In this document: positions 52,123 through 61,861 of the stretch, one piece after another
Layout of the letters: every line of letters begins with the position of its first letter
How positions within the stretch are numbered: position 1 is the stretch's first letter
DNA from: Paraburkholderia flava
Lineage (GTDB): Bacteria > Pseudomonadota > Gammaproteobacteria > Burkholderiales > Burkholderiaceae
Reading direction: 5' to 3'
DNA length: 64,000 bases
Assembly (NCBI RefSeq): GCF_004359985.1
Contig: NZ_SMRO01000002.1
Location: forward strand, 1,251,135-1,315,134
The notes under the pieces: model-generated
Database searches by the model: none
What the model was told of the DNA's origin: nothing
The model's input: only the letters and a program-made list of their open reading frames with translations
Translations under genes and position numbers: made by a program

Positions 52123-54432
52123 GTGCCCCGCGCACACCGGATTTTGCAGGAACCGCTTGCCTTGAATTCATCGTCTGTTTCTTCTTCGCGTCCTTCGACG
52201 GACGCCGGCGCGGTGTCGCGCGATGCACGCGATGCACGCGTGACGCCCGCGCTTAACCCGCGCCGTGTCGCGGAGCTCGATGGCATCTTCGCTGCCGACG
52301 GTCTGCTCGCACGGCAGATCGATGGCTATCGCTCGCGTGCTTCGCAGATCGAGATGGCGCGCGCGGTTGCGGCCGCGATGGAAGCGTCGGGCCGCGCGAT
52401 GCCCGAGCCCGCGATGTTCGAAGCGCAGAAGCGCCCCGCACGCAAGCTTCAGGGCGCCGCCACGGATGCGGCCCCCGTCGACGAACCCGGCGCGCTCGAC
52501 GGCAGCGAGAACACGCTGATCGTCGAAGCGGGCACCGGCACCGGCAAGACCTACGCGTATCTCGTTCCGGCGATGCTGTGGGGCGGCAAGGTCATCGTCT
52601 CGACGGGTACCAAGCATCTGCAGGATCAGCTGTTTCAACGCGATATTCCGACGGTGCGCGATGCGCTCGCGGTGCCGGTGACGGTCGCGATGCTGAAGGG
52701 CCGCGCGAACTATCTGTGCCACTACTACCTGCAACGTACCGCCGACAACGGCCGCCTGCCGTCGCGGCAGGAAACGTCGTATCTGCAGGACATCGTCCGG
52801 TTCGCGAAGATCACGCGCACCGGCGACAAGGCCGAGCTCGCGAGCGTGCCGGAAACGGCGGCGGTGTGGTCGATGGTCACGTCGACGCGCGACAACTGCA
52901 TCGGCCAGGAGTGTCCGCACTACAAGGAATGCTTCGTGATGCAGGCGCGTCGCGAAGCGCAGCAGGCCGATATCGTCGTCGTCAATCATCACCTGTTTTT
53001 CGCGGACATCATGCTGCGCGACACCGGTATGGCCGAACTGCTGCCGACCGCGAATACGATCATCTTCGACGAAGCGCATCAATTGCCTGAAACCGCGACG
53101 CTGTTTTTCGGCGAGACGCTGTCGACGGCGCAACTGCTCGAGCTTGCGCGCGATGCGGTCGCGGAAGGGCTCGGACATGCGCGCGATGCGGTGGAGTGGG
53201 TGAAGCTCGGCAGCGCGCTGGAGCGCGCGGCGCGCGACGTGCGCCTCGCGTTCCGTGAGGACGTCGTGCGGATGTCGGTCGCGCAACTGGCGGTCGATCA
53301 TCCGCTGTTCGCCGCGCTCGACGTGCTCGATACGGAGCTCGATGCGCTCGCGTCGGCGCTTGCCGGGCAGGCGGAGCGCGCCGAGTCGATCGGTGCGTGT
53401 CTGCGCCGTGCGCGCGAACTGCAGAAGCTGCTCGCCGGCTGGACGACGTCGCCCGCTGCGGATGCCGCTGCACCTGCTCCGGCAGTGGTCGATCGCATCA
53501 CGCGCACGCGCGAGGACGGCACCGAAGTCGTCGAGGCAGACGCTGCAGGCAAGGGCGATGACACCGACGAAAAGGTCCGCTGGATCGAAGTCTTTTCGCA
53601 TACCGTGCAACTGCACGAGACGCCGCTTTCCGTCGCGCCGATTTTCGCACGGCAGCGTGCGGGTGTGCCGCGTGCATGGGTGTTCACGTCGGCGACGCTG
53701 TCGGTGCGCGGCGACTTCACGCACTATGCCGCGCAGATGGGTTTGAACGCGCGCCGCTCGATGACGCTGCCCAGTCCATTCGACTACGAGACCCAAGGCC
53801 TGCTGTACGTGCCGCGCAATCTGCCGCAGCCGTCGTCGCCGGCTTTCACGGACGCCGTGTTCGACGCCGCGCTACCCGCGATCGAAGCGGCAGGCGGCGG
53901 CGTCTTCATGCTGTGCACGACGTTGCGCGCAGTCGACCGTATCGCGAACAAGCTGCGCGAAGTGATCGAAACGCGTGGCTGGAACATGCCGCTGCTGGTG
54001 CAGGGCGATGCGAGCCGCACCGAACTGCTCGAACGGTTTCGTGCGTACGGGAATGCGATTCTGGTCGGCAGTCAGAGCTTCTGGGAAGGCGTGGACGTGC
54101 GCGGCGATGCGCTGTCGCTCGTCGTGATCGACAAGCTGCCGTTTGCGCCGCCGGATGACCCCGTGTTGTCGGCGCGTCTCGACGCGCTGACGAAGAAGGG
54201 TTTGAGCCCGTTCGCGGTCCATCAGCTACCGCAGGCGGTCATCACATTGAAGCAGGGTGCGGGCCGTCTGATTCGCGCGGAGACGGATCGCGGCGTGCTG
54301 ATGATCTGCGATACGCGGCTTGTCGAGAAACCGTATGGGCGACGAATCTGGCAGAGTCTGCCGCCGTTCAAACGGACACGCGAGATCGGGGTGGTGCAGG
54401 AGTTTTTTTCGGATAGGGCCGGGCTGTCCTGA
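52123..54432 (+). CDS. DinG/YoaA-family iron-sulfur ATP-dependent DNA helicase
   Basis: XPD-like superfamily 2 helicase of about 769 residues. Walker A GTGTGKT (about 137-143), DEAH (about 316-319), and four cysteines at about 199, 259, 264 and 270 for a [4Fe-4S] cluster. Motif VI is in QGAGRLIRAE near the C-terminus. The E. coli relatives act in replication repair and damage tolerance; YoaA also binds the clamp loader chi subunit. The start is uncertain: GTG at 52123 or TTG at 52162, since the first 40 residues are low complexity. Confidence 0.92.
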   Translation: MPRAHRILQEPLALNSSSVSSSRPSTDAGAVSRDARDARVTPALNPRRVAELDGIFAADGLLARQIDGYRSRASQIEMARAVAAAMEASGRAMPEPAMFEAQKRPARKLQGAATDAAPVDEPGALDGSENTLIVEAGTGTGKTYAYLVPAMLWGGKVIVSTGTKHLQDQLFQRDIPTVRDALAVPVTVAMLKGRANYLCHYYLQRTADNGRLPSRQETSYLQDIVRFAKITRTGDKAELASVPETAAVWSMVTSTRDNCIGQECPHYKECFVMQARREAQQADIVVVNHHLFFADIMLRDTGMAELLPTANTIIFDEAHQLPETATLFFGETLSTAQLLELARDAVAEGLGHARDAVEWVKLGSALERAARDVRLAFREDVVRMSVAQLAVDHPLFAALDVLDTELDALASALAGQAERAESIGACLRRARELQKLLAGWTTSPAADAAAPAPAVVDRITRTREDGTEVVEADAAGKGDDTDEKVRWIEVFSHTVQLHETPLSVAPIFARQRAGVPRAWVFTSATLSVRGDFTHYAAQMGLNARRSMTLPSPFDYETQGLLYVPRNLPQPSSPAFTDAVFDAALPAIEAAGGGVFMLCTTLRAVDRIANKLREVIETRGWNMPLLVQGDASRTELLERFRAYGNAILVGSQSFWEGVDVRGDALSLVVIDKLPFAPPDDPVLSARLDALTKKGLSPFAVHQLPQAVITLKQGAGRLIRAETDRGVLMICDTRLVEKPYGRRIWQSLPPFKRTREIGVVQEFFSDRAGLS

Positions 54433-54480
54433 GCGATACGATTCGGCCTCAAAGACTCAAAGAAAAGCGGGCCCACAATG

Positions 54481-54515
54481 ACAAAACGCCACGGAGAGTA
54501 TCCGTGGCGTTTTGT
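54481..54515. terminator. Bidirectional intrinsic terminator after the helicase
   Basis: Perfect 15 bp arms acaaaacgccacgga / tccgtggcgttttgt around gagta, between convergent genes, with short T runs on each strand. Confidence 0.88.
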
Positions 54516-54572
54516 TTTCCGTTCGGGAACCGTGTGGTTCCCGATGCGGCTTCGCCCGAAGGCGAGTACAGC

Positions 54573-54833
54573 TTACTGGCTTGCGCCCGATGCCGGAGCA
54601 GCGGCCGAAGCAGCAGCAGCTGCGTCCGAAGCGGCACCCGTAGCCGAAGCAGCAGCGTCGCTTGCAGCAGCAGCAGCGCCCGATGCGGCCGTAGCTGCGT
54701 CCGAAGCGGCAGCAGCCGGTGCCGAAGCAGCCGCTGCGTCGCTAGCCGGTGCAGCAGCCTGATCGCTGCTCTTGTTGCATGCGGCCAGTGCCACAGCTGC
54801 CAACAGGGATGCTACGAGGAGGGATTTCTTCAT
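54573..54833 (-). CDS. Small Ala-rich lipoprotein
   Basis: 86 residues. The signal ends in lipobox LAAC (Cys about residue 19). The mature part is almost only Ala, Ser, Asp, Gly and Thr with regular SDAAA-type spacing, probably disordered or a loose helix. ATG at 54833 has aaaggacg upstream; a GTG two codons earlier is possible. Such Ala-rich lipoproteins are common in Burkholderia and have no known function. Confidence 0.78.
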   Translation of the reverse strand: MKKSLLVASLLAAVALAACNKSSDQAAAPASDAAAASAPAAAASDAATAASGAAAAASDAAASATGAASDAAAAASAAAPASGASQ

Positions 54834-54876
54834 GATCACGTCCTTTTATGGTTAAAGGTAAGCAACAGCGCAAAAT

Positions 54877-54888
54877 ATTACCGGTAAT
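54877..54888. promoter_or_regulatory. Perfect 12 bp palindrome in the lipoprotein promoter region
   Basis: attaccggtaat, 44 bp upstream of the lipoprotein ATG, overlapping a possible minus-strand -10 (TAATAT). AT-rich against the GC-rich background. It could be an operator. The spacer up to the roxA-like gene (54834-55065) otherwise shows no gene. Confidence 0.35.
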
Positions 54889-55065
54889 GTGCTCCAACAT
54901 CGACCTCGGCCGCTGGTGGAGATGCACTTCTGCATGAGCGTGAATCTTCCCTACGGCTTGGGCGGAAATTATATGCACTTTCGTATCGACCGTCGACAAA
55001 TCCGGGGTCAATACGTTGTCTTTCTCATACAAATTTTCTTCGTACGGTATGGCACGCAGGCAGCT

Positions 55066-56313
55066 TCACGCAAGCTCGCCCACTTGCACCCAGCCCGCAC
55101 AATACCACTCGTGCAGCAGTGCTGTCACCGATGAATCGTGTGAGAGTGTTACAAAGCGTTTCGCACTCAAAGACCGTTTATTCGCGAATTCAGGGAGCCA
55201 TTTTCGCGCGTTTGCCAATGGATTTTCTTCGCCATTCACGAAATATGCGCGATGGTCGTATAGCAGCAGGGTGCGCCGGTCGAGCCGGATTCCCGACTTC
55301 GCCGCAAGCGCAGCAAAACGGGCCTCGGTCAAGGGGCGTTCGGGCGGGTCGAAGAACACCGAGGGCTTTGGTTCGCTCAGGTAGGCGCCGAGAAAAGAAA
55401 CGATATCCCGCTCATTCCAGCGGACCTTCGCGAGCATCTCGCCGACTTTCGCGACGAGCGCTTGCGGCAATTCGGCCGGAGATTCGACAGCAGGCTGGCC
55501 GGGGTCGCGATACAACGCCGTGGAGCCCGCAGCGTCACCGCCGGACTCGGCGAGGTGATAGAGGAACTGCGACGTCAGCTCGCCAGTGGACGGCGCGCGA
55601 AAGCCGATCGAGCACGTCATGCATTCGCCCTCAGCGACGCCGTCGTGTGCGATATGCGGCGGCAGATACAGCATGTCGCCCGGTTCGAGCAGCCACTCTT
55701 CGTCGGGTTCGAAATGGCGCAGCACTTTCAGCGGCACACCTTCCTCGAGCGACAGGTCGCGTTGCGCACCGATGCGCCACCGGCGCTTGCCATGCACCTG
55801 CAGCAGGAACACATCGTAAGAGTCGAAGTGCGGACCCACGCCGCCGCCGTCGGTTGCGAAGGAGATCATCAGATCGTCGAGGCGTGCGTCGGGAACGAAA
55901 CGGAAGCGGTCGAGCAATGCTCGCGCGCGATCGTCGTGCAGATCGACACCCTGCACGAGCAGTGTCCATGCCCGCTGACGAAGGGTCGGCAGATCGTCGG
56001 GTGCGAAGGGCCCGTGTGCGAGTTGCCAGCGATTGCGCGCGCGCGTGATGAGGCGTGCTTCGACGTCGTCGTTGCCGGCGAGATCGAACAGTTCGTCGCG
56101 CGACAGCGGCGCCGCAACCTGCGGAATGGCCTGACGGATCAGCAGCGGTTTTTTCTGCCAGTACCGGCGCATGAATTGCGACGGAGTGAGATTGCCGAGT
56201 AGTGGCGTGGGTTGATCCGCGGACGGAAGCGGAGTCGAACCGGCACGCGAACGCTCAGGTGAAACCGGGGCTGAAGCCGTGCCGGCCAGGTGGTCAAGGG
56301 GCCGCTTGGGCAT
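55066..56313 (-). CDS. RoxA/YcfD-like JmjC ribosomal-protein hydroxylase
   Basis: Fe(II)/2-oxoglutarate oxygenase; E. coli YcfD hydroxylates an Arg of ribosomal protein L16. 415 residues. The double-stranded beta-helix has the iron ligands His162-x-Asp164 (PHFDSYDVF) and a distal His (about 223, in PPHIAHDG). A C-terminal winged-helix-like domain follows. ATG at 56313; there is no Shine-Dalgarno, and the start lies next to the -10 of the divergent slyD-like gene. The first 40 residues are low complexity. Confidence 0.88.
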   Translation of the reverse strand: MPKRPLDHLAGTASAPVSPERSRAGSTPLPSADQPTPLLGNLTPSQFMRRYWQKKPLLIRQAIPQVAAPLSRDELFDLAGNDDVEARLITRARNRWQLAHGPFAPDDLPTLRQRAWTLLVQGVDLHDDRARALLDRFRFVPDARLDDLMISFATDGGGVGPHFDSYDVFLLQVHGKRRWRIGAQRDLSLEEGVPLKVLRHFEPDEEWLLEPGDMLYLPPHIAHDGVAEGECMTCSIGFRAPSTGELTSQFLYHLAESGGDAAGSTALYRDPGQPAVESPAELPQALVAKVGEMLAKVRWNERDIVSFLGAYLSEPKPSVFFDPPERPLTEARFAALAAKSGIRLDRRTLLLYDHRAYFVNGEENPLANARKWLPEFANKRSLSAKRFVTLSHDSSVTALLHEWYCAGWVQVGELA

Positions 56314-56315
56314 CG

Positions 56316-56321
56316 TATAAT
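56316..56321 (+). promoter_or_regulatory. Candidate -10 for the slyD-like gene
   Basis: A perfect TATAAT two bases beyond the start codon of the divergent roxA-like gene and 25 bp before the slyD-like ATG. Leader about 18 bases with ggag. Confidence 0.6.
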
Positions 56322-56345
56322 GTGATTTGTATTCTGGAGAATCGA

Positions 56346-56885
56346 ATGAAAATCGCAAAGAACACCGTCGTGTCGGTCGCGTACAAGCTATCGGATGCGC
56401 AGGGCAATCTGATCGAGGAAAGCGACGAGCCGATGGTCTATCTGCACGGCGGCTATGATGGCACGTTCCCCAAGATCGAGGAAGAGCTCGACGGCCATGA
56501 GCCGGGCTTCGAAACCCAGATCCAGCTTGCCCCGCAGGATGCGTTCGGCGAGTACGATCCCGAGCTCGTGAAGATCGAACCGCGCACGCGTTTCCCGGAG
56601 CCGCTCGAAGTCGGCATGCAGTTCGAAGGCACGCCGGAAGAGGGCGATGAAGATCTCGATGCGCTGATCTATACGGTGACCGACGTTGCCGAAGACAAGG
56701 TCGTGCTCGACGGCAATCATCCGCTTGCAGGCATGGCGTTGCGTTTCTCGCTGAGCGTCAAGGAAGTGCGTCCCGCCACCGAGGACGAAATCCAGCACGA
56801 ACACGCGCACGGCGCGGATGGTCTCGAAATCGTCGACGAGGATGACGAAGACGACGACGGCAAATCAGGGCCCACGCTGCACTGA
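56346..56885 (+). CDS. FKBP-type peptidyl-prolyl isomerase, SlyD-like
   Basis: 179-residue cytosolic prolyl isomerase and chaperone. The FKBP fold (VVSVAYKLSDAQGNLIEES, HGGYDGTFPKIEEEL) is interrupted by an insert-in-flap chaperone domain. The tail has a few His (QHEHAHG) and a run of acidic residues rather than the long metal-binding His tail of E. coli SlyD. ctggag precedes the ATG at 56346. Its 3' end overlaps the convergent metallophosphatase gene by 21 bp. Confidence 0.93.
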   Translation: MKIAKNTVVSVAYKLSDAQGNLIEESDEPMVYLHGGYDGTFPKIEEELDGHEPGFETQIQLAPQDAFGEYDPELVKIEPRTRFPEPLEVGMQFEGTPEEGDEDLDALIYTVTDVAEDKVVLDGNHPLAGMALRFSLSVKEVRPATEDEIQHEHAHGADGLEIVDEDDEDDDGKSGPTLH

Positions 56886-58163
56886 GCTTGCCGGATGCGG
56901 CGACAGCGGCGGGAGGGGAGATATGCCGCTTGCCGCGTTGCTGGGTGAGTTACCCGATGAGCTAGCCGATGAACTACTCGACGCGCCGCTCGCTTCGCCG
57001 GGGGATTGAAGAATCGGCGGCACATCGAGCGGAGCCACTTCGGAGGCCGGCGGCACGCCAGGTAATCCCGGCACTTCCGGCATCGGCGGCAGCATCGGTT
57101 CTTCGTGCGGCGGGCTGGGTGGCTGGATTGCCGGCGGCACCGGCAGATTCTTCGGCACCTCCCGCACGATCACGCGAAACGGCGGACGTCGCGCCAGATC
57201 CACATCAACCTGTACCCACTCGCTGAGACGATCGCGCGGCGCGAATGCAATGCGCGTCAGATTCGTGACGAGCGCACCCTTGTCGTTACGCAGCGGCTGG
57301 TCGATCAGAAAACCGCCTGCCAGTGGTTCATCGTTTTCGTGAATGAGCAGCACCGGGCCGCGAAAGGTCTGTGCGAGCTTCACCAGACTCCGCTTGAATT
57401 CCAGATACCCATCGCGTCGCGCGTTGCGTCCGAAGCGCAGCCACGCGAACCGCTCAGGTCGCTCGTACCGCTCCGGATCGGGGTCTCCCTGCATGAACAC
57501 GACGATCGCGCGCGCATCGCGACGCTTCGCGTATTCGGCGGCGTGTTCGAGCCAGAAACCGTTGGCGATCACGCGGTCTTCGAACTCGCCGTTGCGTCCA
57601 CCGGCGTTCAGATAATGATTGTTCGGCCCCGGTGCATTCAGTCCGATGAACACCGTATCGCCGACCTGCCAGCGCACGTTTTCGCGATACGGACGGAAGC
57701 GCGACACTTCGCTTTCGCGTGTGAGCGTCAGCGGGTTCTGGCCCATCGACTCGCTTTCCGAGAACAGCGTCTGCCGCAGCAGATCGAGCCGCTCCACCGG
57801 ATCGAAGCCACCGGCCGCCGCAGTACCGCAGTCGGTCCAGTCGTGTTGTCCTGGAATGAACACGAGCGCCGGACGTGACGCTTCGAACAGCGCCTGGCGT
57901 CGCTCATACAGCGAATCGCGGCACGCTTCCTTCGCGCTTTTCAGATTGCCGTCGTAGACGATGAATGACATCTGCGGATCGCGGCCGATCGCGTCGATGA
58001 GCCGCTGCGTCGGCGCTTCGTCGGCGGGGCTGTGCATCGTGCCGCCGATGACCGCGAATGCATAGCGCCGTGGTTCGGCTGCATGTGCCGACGCGGCTAT
58101 CGCGAGTAAAGCGATAGCCGCGACCCGCGTCGCGAGATTGCGACGCGGCCGTGCGAGATGCAT
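56865..58163 (-). CDS. Exported metallophosphoesterase-like protein with degenerate motifs
   Basis: 432 residues. Signal peptide ends near AHA before Ala29. The core resembles calcineurin-like phosphoesterases, with a GQHDW segment (about 105-109) where GNHD is usual and DGN (about 71-73), but the first D-x-H motif is replaced by GGTMH, so activity is doubtful. The C-terminal 100 residues are Pro- and Ser-rich. The ATG at 58163 lies 8 bp after the mutS stop; an ATG at 58184 would overlap mutS. Probably co-transcribed with mutS. Confidence 0.78.
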   Translation of the reverse strand: MHLARPRRNLATRVAAIALLAIAASAHAAEPRRYAFAVIGGTMHSPADEAPTQRLIDAIGRDPQMSFIVYDGNLKSAKEACRDSLYERRQALFEASRPALVFIPGQHDWTDCGTAAAGGFDPVERLDLLRQTLFSESESMGQNPLTLTRESEVSRFRPYRENVRWQVGDTVFIGLNAPGPNNHYLNAGGRNGEFEDRVIANGFWLEHAAEYAKRRDARAIVVFMQGDPDPERYERPERFAWLRFGRNARRDGYLEFKRSLVKLAQTFRGPVLLIHENDEPLAGGFLIDQPLRNDKGALVTNLTRIAFAPRDRLSEWVQVDVDLARRPPFRVIVREVPKNLPVPPAIQPPSPPHEEPMLPPMPEVPGLPGVPPASEVAPLDVPPILQSPGEASGASSSSSASSSGNSPSNAASGISPLPPLSPHPASSVQRGP

Positions 58164-58170
58164 CGGTCGA

Positions 58171-60864
58171 TCAATCGTCCGCATCCGGCGGAGTAGCTAG
58201 GTCGTGCAGTTCATACAGCAGATCGAGTGCGTCGCGCGGACGCAGTTCGTTCGGATCGATCGCGCGCAGGCGTTCGAGCAGCGCCTGGGTTGCCGGGTTC
58301 TCTGTGGCTGCGGGCGCGTCGTCATCACGATCGTCGCGGTCCTCCAGCAACAGCGGTTGCGCAGCAAACAGATCGAGCTGCGGTGCCGGCTGTCCCGCCG
58401 ACTGCTGCTCGAGATGCGCGAGATGTTTGCGCGCCGCGCGGATCACCGCCGACGGCACGCCCGCCAGTTGCGCGACCTGCAACCCATAGCTCTGGTTCGC
58501 GGGGCCTTCGTTGACCGCATGCAGAAACACGATGCCGTGGCCGTGCTCGACGGCCGACAGATGCACGTTCGCCGCTTGCGCAAACTCGATCGGCAACTGC
58601 GTGAGTTCGAAGTAGTGCGTCGCGAACAGCGTATGGCAGCCGTTGTGCGCGAGCAGATGACGCGCAATCGCCCATGCGAGCGCGAGGCCGTCGAACGTCG
58701 ACGTGCCGCGTCCGATCTCGTCCATCAGCACGAGGCTTTGCGGTGTCGCGTCGTTGAGAATCGCGGCGGCTTCCGTCATCTCGACCATGAACGTCGAACG
58801 GCCGCCGGCCAGATCGTCGGCGGCGCCGATGCGCGTGAAGATGCGATCGATCGGACCGAACTCCGCGCGCCGCGCCGGCACGTAGCTGCCGACGTAAGCC
58901 ATCAACGCGATCAGCGCCGTCTGCCGCATGAAGGTCGATTTACCGCCCATGTTCGGGCCGGTGATCAGCAGCAGTTTGCGCTCGGGGTTCAGCGTGCAGT
59001 CGTTCGCGATGAACTGCTCGACCTGCGCCTCGACGACCGGATGGCGTCCCTGTTCGATCTCGATGCCGCCCGCTTCGCGGAACGTCGGCGCGGCCCAGTC
59101 GAGCGCGCGGGCGCGTTCGGCGAATGCGGTGAGCAGATCCAGCTCGGCCAGTGCCGATGCGACCCGCTGGCAGTCCGCGATAAACGGCAACAACGATTGC
59201 AGCAGCGCGTCGTACAGCGCGCGTTCGCGGGCCAGCGCGCGCTCCTGTGCGGAGAGCGCCTTGTCCTCGAAGGTTTTCAGTTCGGGCGTGATATAGCGCT
59301 CGGCGTTCTTCAGCGTCTGACGTCGCCGGTAGTCGTCGGGCACCTTGTCGGTCTGGCCGCGCGTGACTTCGATATAGAAGCCGTGCACCTTGTTGTACTC
59401 GACGCGCAGATTGCCGATGCCGGTGCGCGCGCGTTCGCGCGTTTCGAGATCGATCAGGAACTGGCCGCAGTTCTCCGAGATGTCGCGCAGCTCGTCGAGA
59501 TCGGCGTCGTAGCCGCGCGCGATCACGCCGCCGTCGCGCACCATCGCCGCCGGTTCTTCTGCGATCGCCTGACGCAGCAGATCGACGCACGGCGCGGGTG
59601 GTTCGAGTGCCACCTCGATCCGCACCAGCGAGTCGACGCCGGCTGTGATCTGGGCGAGCTGCGTGCGTAGCGCCGGCAACGACACGAACGTATCGCGCAG
59701 ACTCGACAGATCGCGTGGCCGTGCCGACAGCAGCGCGAGCCGCCCGGTGATCCGTTCGATGTCGGAGATCTGCCGCAACGCGCCGCGCAATGCATCGACA
59801 CCGTTGGCCGGCGGCGCGTCGAGCAATGCGCCGATCGCCTGCTGACGTGTGCGTGCAATCGACGCGTCGCGCGGCGGATGATGCAGCCAGTGACGCAGCA
59901 GACGGCTACCCATCGTCGTGCAGCAGGTGTCGAGCAGCGAACACAGCGTCGGCGATTCGGTGCCGCGCAGCGTTTCGGTGAGTTCGAGATTGCGACGCGT
60001 CGAAGGGTCGAGGCCGATGTACTCCGATTCGTATTCGACCTTCAGGCTACGCACGTGGCGCAACTGCTGACCCTGCGTCGCCGATGCGTACAGCAACAGC
60101 GCGCCCGCTGCACCGCATGCGCTCGACAGCGAGTGCGCGCCGAAGCCGTCGAGACTCGCGACGTCGAGCTGATCGCACAGCCGCTTCGTGCCCGACGTTG
60201 TATCGAAATGCCACGCGGGCACGCGGGTCAGCGCACCGAAGCCGGTGGGCGGCGACCATGCGCTCGCATCGCTGCCGGTATCGGCGACGAGAATTTCTGC
60301 AGGGCGGATGCGTTCGAATGCGGCCGCGGCCTGATCGGGTGCGATCTCCGCGAGACGGAGGGCGCCGCTCGCCAGATTAAGCCACGCGAGACCGAGCGTC
60401 GTCGCGACGCCGCGACGGTTGTGACCGACGCATGCAGAGAGCAGGAACACGTCGTTCTTGTCGGAGAGCAGGGCGGCATCGGTCAGCGTGCCGGGCGTGA
60501 CGACGCGCACGACCTTGCGTTCGACCGGCCCTTTCGACGTAGCCGGATCGCCGATCTGTTCGCAGATTGCGACCGACTCGCCGAGCTTCACCAGCTTCGC
60601 GAGATATTGCTCGACCGCGTGATGCGGGACGCCGGCCATCTTGATCGGATTGCCCGCCGACGCGCCGCGTTGCGTCAGCGTCAGATCGAGCAGGCGCGAC
60701 GCTTTTTCCGCGTCGTCGAAGAACAGTTCGTAGAAGTCACCCATCCGGTAAAAGACGAGCGTGCCGGGATGTTCCGACTTGATGCGAAGGTACTGCTGCA
60801 TCATCGGTGTGTGCTGTGCCAATTCGTTGGTTTTGGCGTCGACTGCTGCGATCTGGTTGCCCAT
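58171..60864 (-). CDS. mutS: DNA mismatch repair protein MutS
   Basis: Recognises mismatches and starts repair. 897 residues. The mismatch-reading Phe-x-Glu lies at about 44-46 (GDFYELF). Connector, lever and clamp domains are followed by the ABC-type ATPase with Walker [10 protein letters not shown] (Lys about 642), Walker [14 protein letters not shown] and a C-terminal dimerisation helix region. ATG at 60864; a later Met at residue 21 is less likely. Confidence 0.97.
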   Translation of the reverse strand: MGNQIAAVDAKTNELAQHTPMMQQYLRIKSEHPGTLVFYRMGDFYELFFDDAEKASRLLDLTLTQRGASAGNPIKMAGVPHHAVEQYLAKLVKLGESVAICEQIGDPATSKGPVERKVVRVVTPGTLTDAALLSDKNDVFLLSACVGHNRRGVATTLGLAWLNLASGALRLAEIAPDQAAAAFERIRPAEILVADTGSDASAWSPPTGFGALTRVPAWHFDTTSGTKRLCDQLDVASLDGFGAHSLSSACGAAGALLLYASATQGQQLRHVRSLKVEYESEYIGLDPSTRRNLELTETLRGTESPTLCSLLDTCCTTMGSRLLRHWLHHPPRDASIARTRQQAIGALLDAPPANGVDALRGALRQISDIERITGRLALLSARPRDLSSLRDTFVSLPALRTQLAQITAGVDSLVRIEVALEPPAPCVDLLRQAIAEEPAAMVRDGGVIARGYDADLDELRDISENCGQFLIDLETRERARTGIGNLRVEYNKVHGFYIEVTRGQTDKVPDDYRRRQTLKNAERYITPELKTFEDKALSAQERALARERALYDALLQSLLPFIADCQRVASALAELDLLTAFAERARALDWAAPTFREAGGIEIEQGRHPVVEAQVEQFIANDCTLNPERKLLLITGPNMGGKSTFMRQTALIALMAYVGSYVPARRAEFGPIDRIFTRIGAADDLAGGRSTFMVEMTEAAAILNDATPQSLVLMDEIGRGTSTFDGLALAWAIARHLLAHNGCHTLFATHYFELTQLPIEFAQAANVHLSAVEHGHGIVFLHAVNEGPANQSYGLQVAQLAGVPSAVIRAARKHLAHLEQQSAGQPAPQLDLFAAQPLLLEDRDDRDDDAPAATENPATQALLERLRAIDPNELRPRDALDLLYELHDLATPPDADD

Positions 60865-61329
60865 CCTCGGTGTCTTTTTGCGTGGTGTTCAGGGCGTGAG
60901 TTTAACCCGTCGGGTGGTCGACGGGGACCTGGCTGGATGGACGATATTGCGCGGAGTGGGACTTTTTTCGCGAGCGAGGTTGCTGCACTGTCGGAGTCCG
61001 TGACGCGAACCGGATCAGCATGAATTTCCGCGCCTGACGTGACCCGCTCGATGAGCCGCGCTCAGTCGGGCGAGCCACTTCTTTCCCCGTGATGTATTTC
61101 ACGTGCCGCCGGCCACCACCTATGGCTCATTCCATGCGGCGCATCGACTGGTTAAGTTGATGTTGTCGGCCGACATGTCTGTCCGTTGCTTCGCAGGAAC
61201 CCGGTAAGCCTTCGGGCGCATCCCGTTTTCCTGCGGCTTGCGCGGATTTTCTGGATCAACGGAGCTTTCGATAAACCGGCCACGCGCATGCCTGGTCCGG
61301 CGATGCTCCGCACTTTCTGGAGTTTCAAC
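60865..61329. other. Long spacer between divergent mutS and the unrecognised gene
   Basis: About 465 bp without a supportable gene. A 7 bp inverted repeat (60906-60925, cccgtcg / cgacggg) lies in the mutS upstream region. Parts near 61080-61300 are lower in GC than the surroundings. No tRNA, IS end or direct repeat seen. Confidence 0.4.
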
Positions 61330-61725
61330 ATGGCGGACGTGCTAATGAATGTCGAGGGCGCTGAATTTCAGCGGGGACTGGTCCTGTACCTTTTGCCGGA
61401 TGTACTCGGCAGACGTGAGTCCACTAGGTGCACGGTCGATTCCGCGCTGGCTGTCCAAGGTGGGCACTTCTTCGTGTGTCTGTCGGTGACCGGCAACCGT
61501 AGCCGCTGGCTGCCGGTGTACAGCGACAACGCCAACCAGGATCGAGTCGAGATTCCCTCAGTGTCCCGCTATGGACACACAAAGTGGACGGGCGGTACCT
61601 GCTTCTATCACGCGGCGCAGATCTGGGAGGCGGACAACGATGTGGTCTGCGCCGCGGCCAGTAATGACAGGAGCAAAAAGGGGGAGCGGAATTGGGTACT
61701 GGGAAGTTTTCCGCTGCCGCAGTAA
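61330..61725 (+). CDS. Unrecognised small protein, probably horizontally acquired
   Basis: 131 residues opening MADVLMNVEGAEFQRGL. No signal peptide or membrane helix. Mixed alpha/beta composition, four Cys (about 34, 50, 91, 107) and several Trp. Codons such as CTA, AGG, ACA and AAA, and a lower GC than its neighbours, suggest transfer. The ATG at 61330 has ctggag upstream at proper spacing, favoured over longer in-frame starts from 61186. It has its own terminator and sits alone between mutS and lplT. I know no family for it. Confidence 0.72.
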   Translation: MADVLMNVEGAEFQRGLVLYLLPDVLGRRESTRCTVDSALAVQGGHFFVCLSVTGNRSRWLPVYSDNANQDRVEIPSVSRYGHTKWTGGTCFYHAAQIWEADNDVVCAAASNDRSKKGERNWVLGSFPLPQ

Positions 61726-61769
61726 ACCGTCTATCGGACTGAGGCGGTCGCTGTCCGATTGCGATCGGG

Positions 61770-61794
61770 GCCTCGCTTTCGCGCGAGGCTTTTT
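61770..61794 (+). terminator. Intrinsic terminator after the unrecognised gene
   Basis: 7 bp arms gcctcgc / gcgaggc around tttcgc, then five T. Good evidence that the upstream gene is a real transcription unit. Confidence 0.85.
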
Positions 61795-61861
61795 CGCTTG
61801 ATCAGCGACTCATCGGGCAGGACGGTGTTTGAATTCCATGCGTTGCCGTTCGCCGTTGTCC

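Noticed and set aside
61186..61329. Longer N-terminus for the unrecognised gene
   Set aside because: The ATG at 61330 has a proper ribosome-binding site. The extra 48 codons look non-coding.
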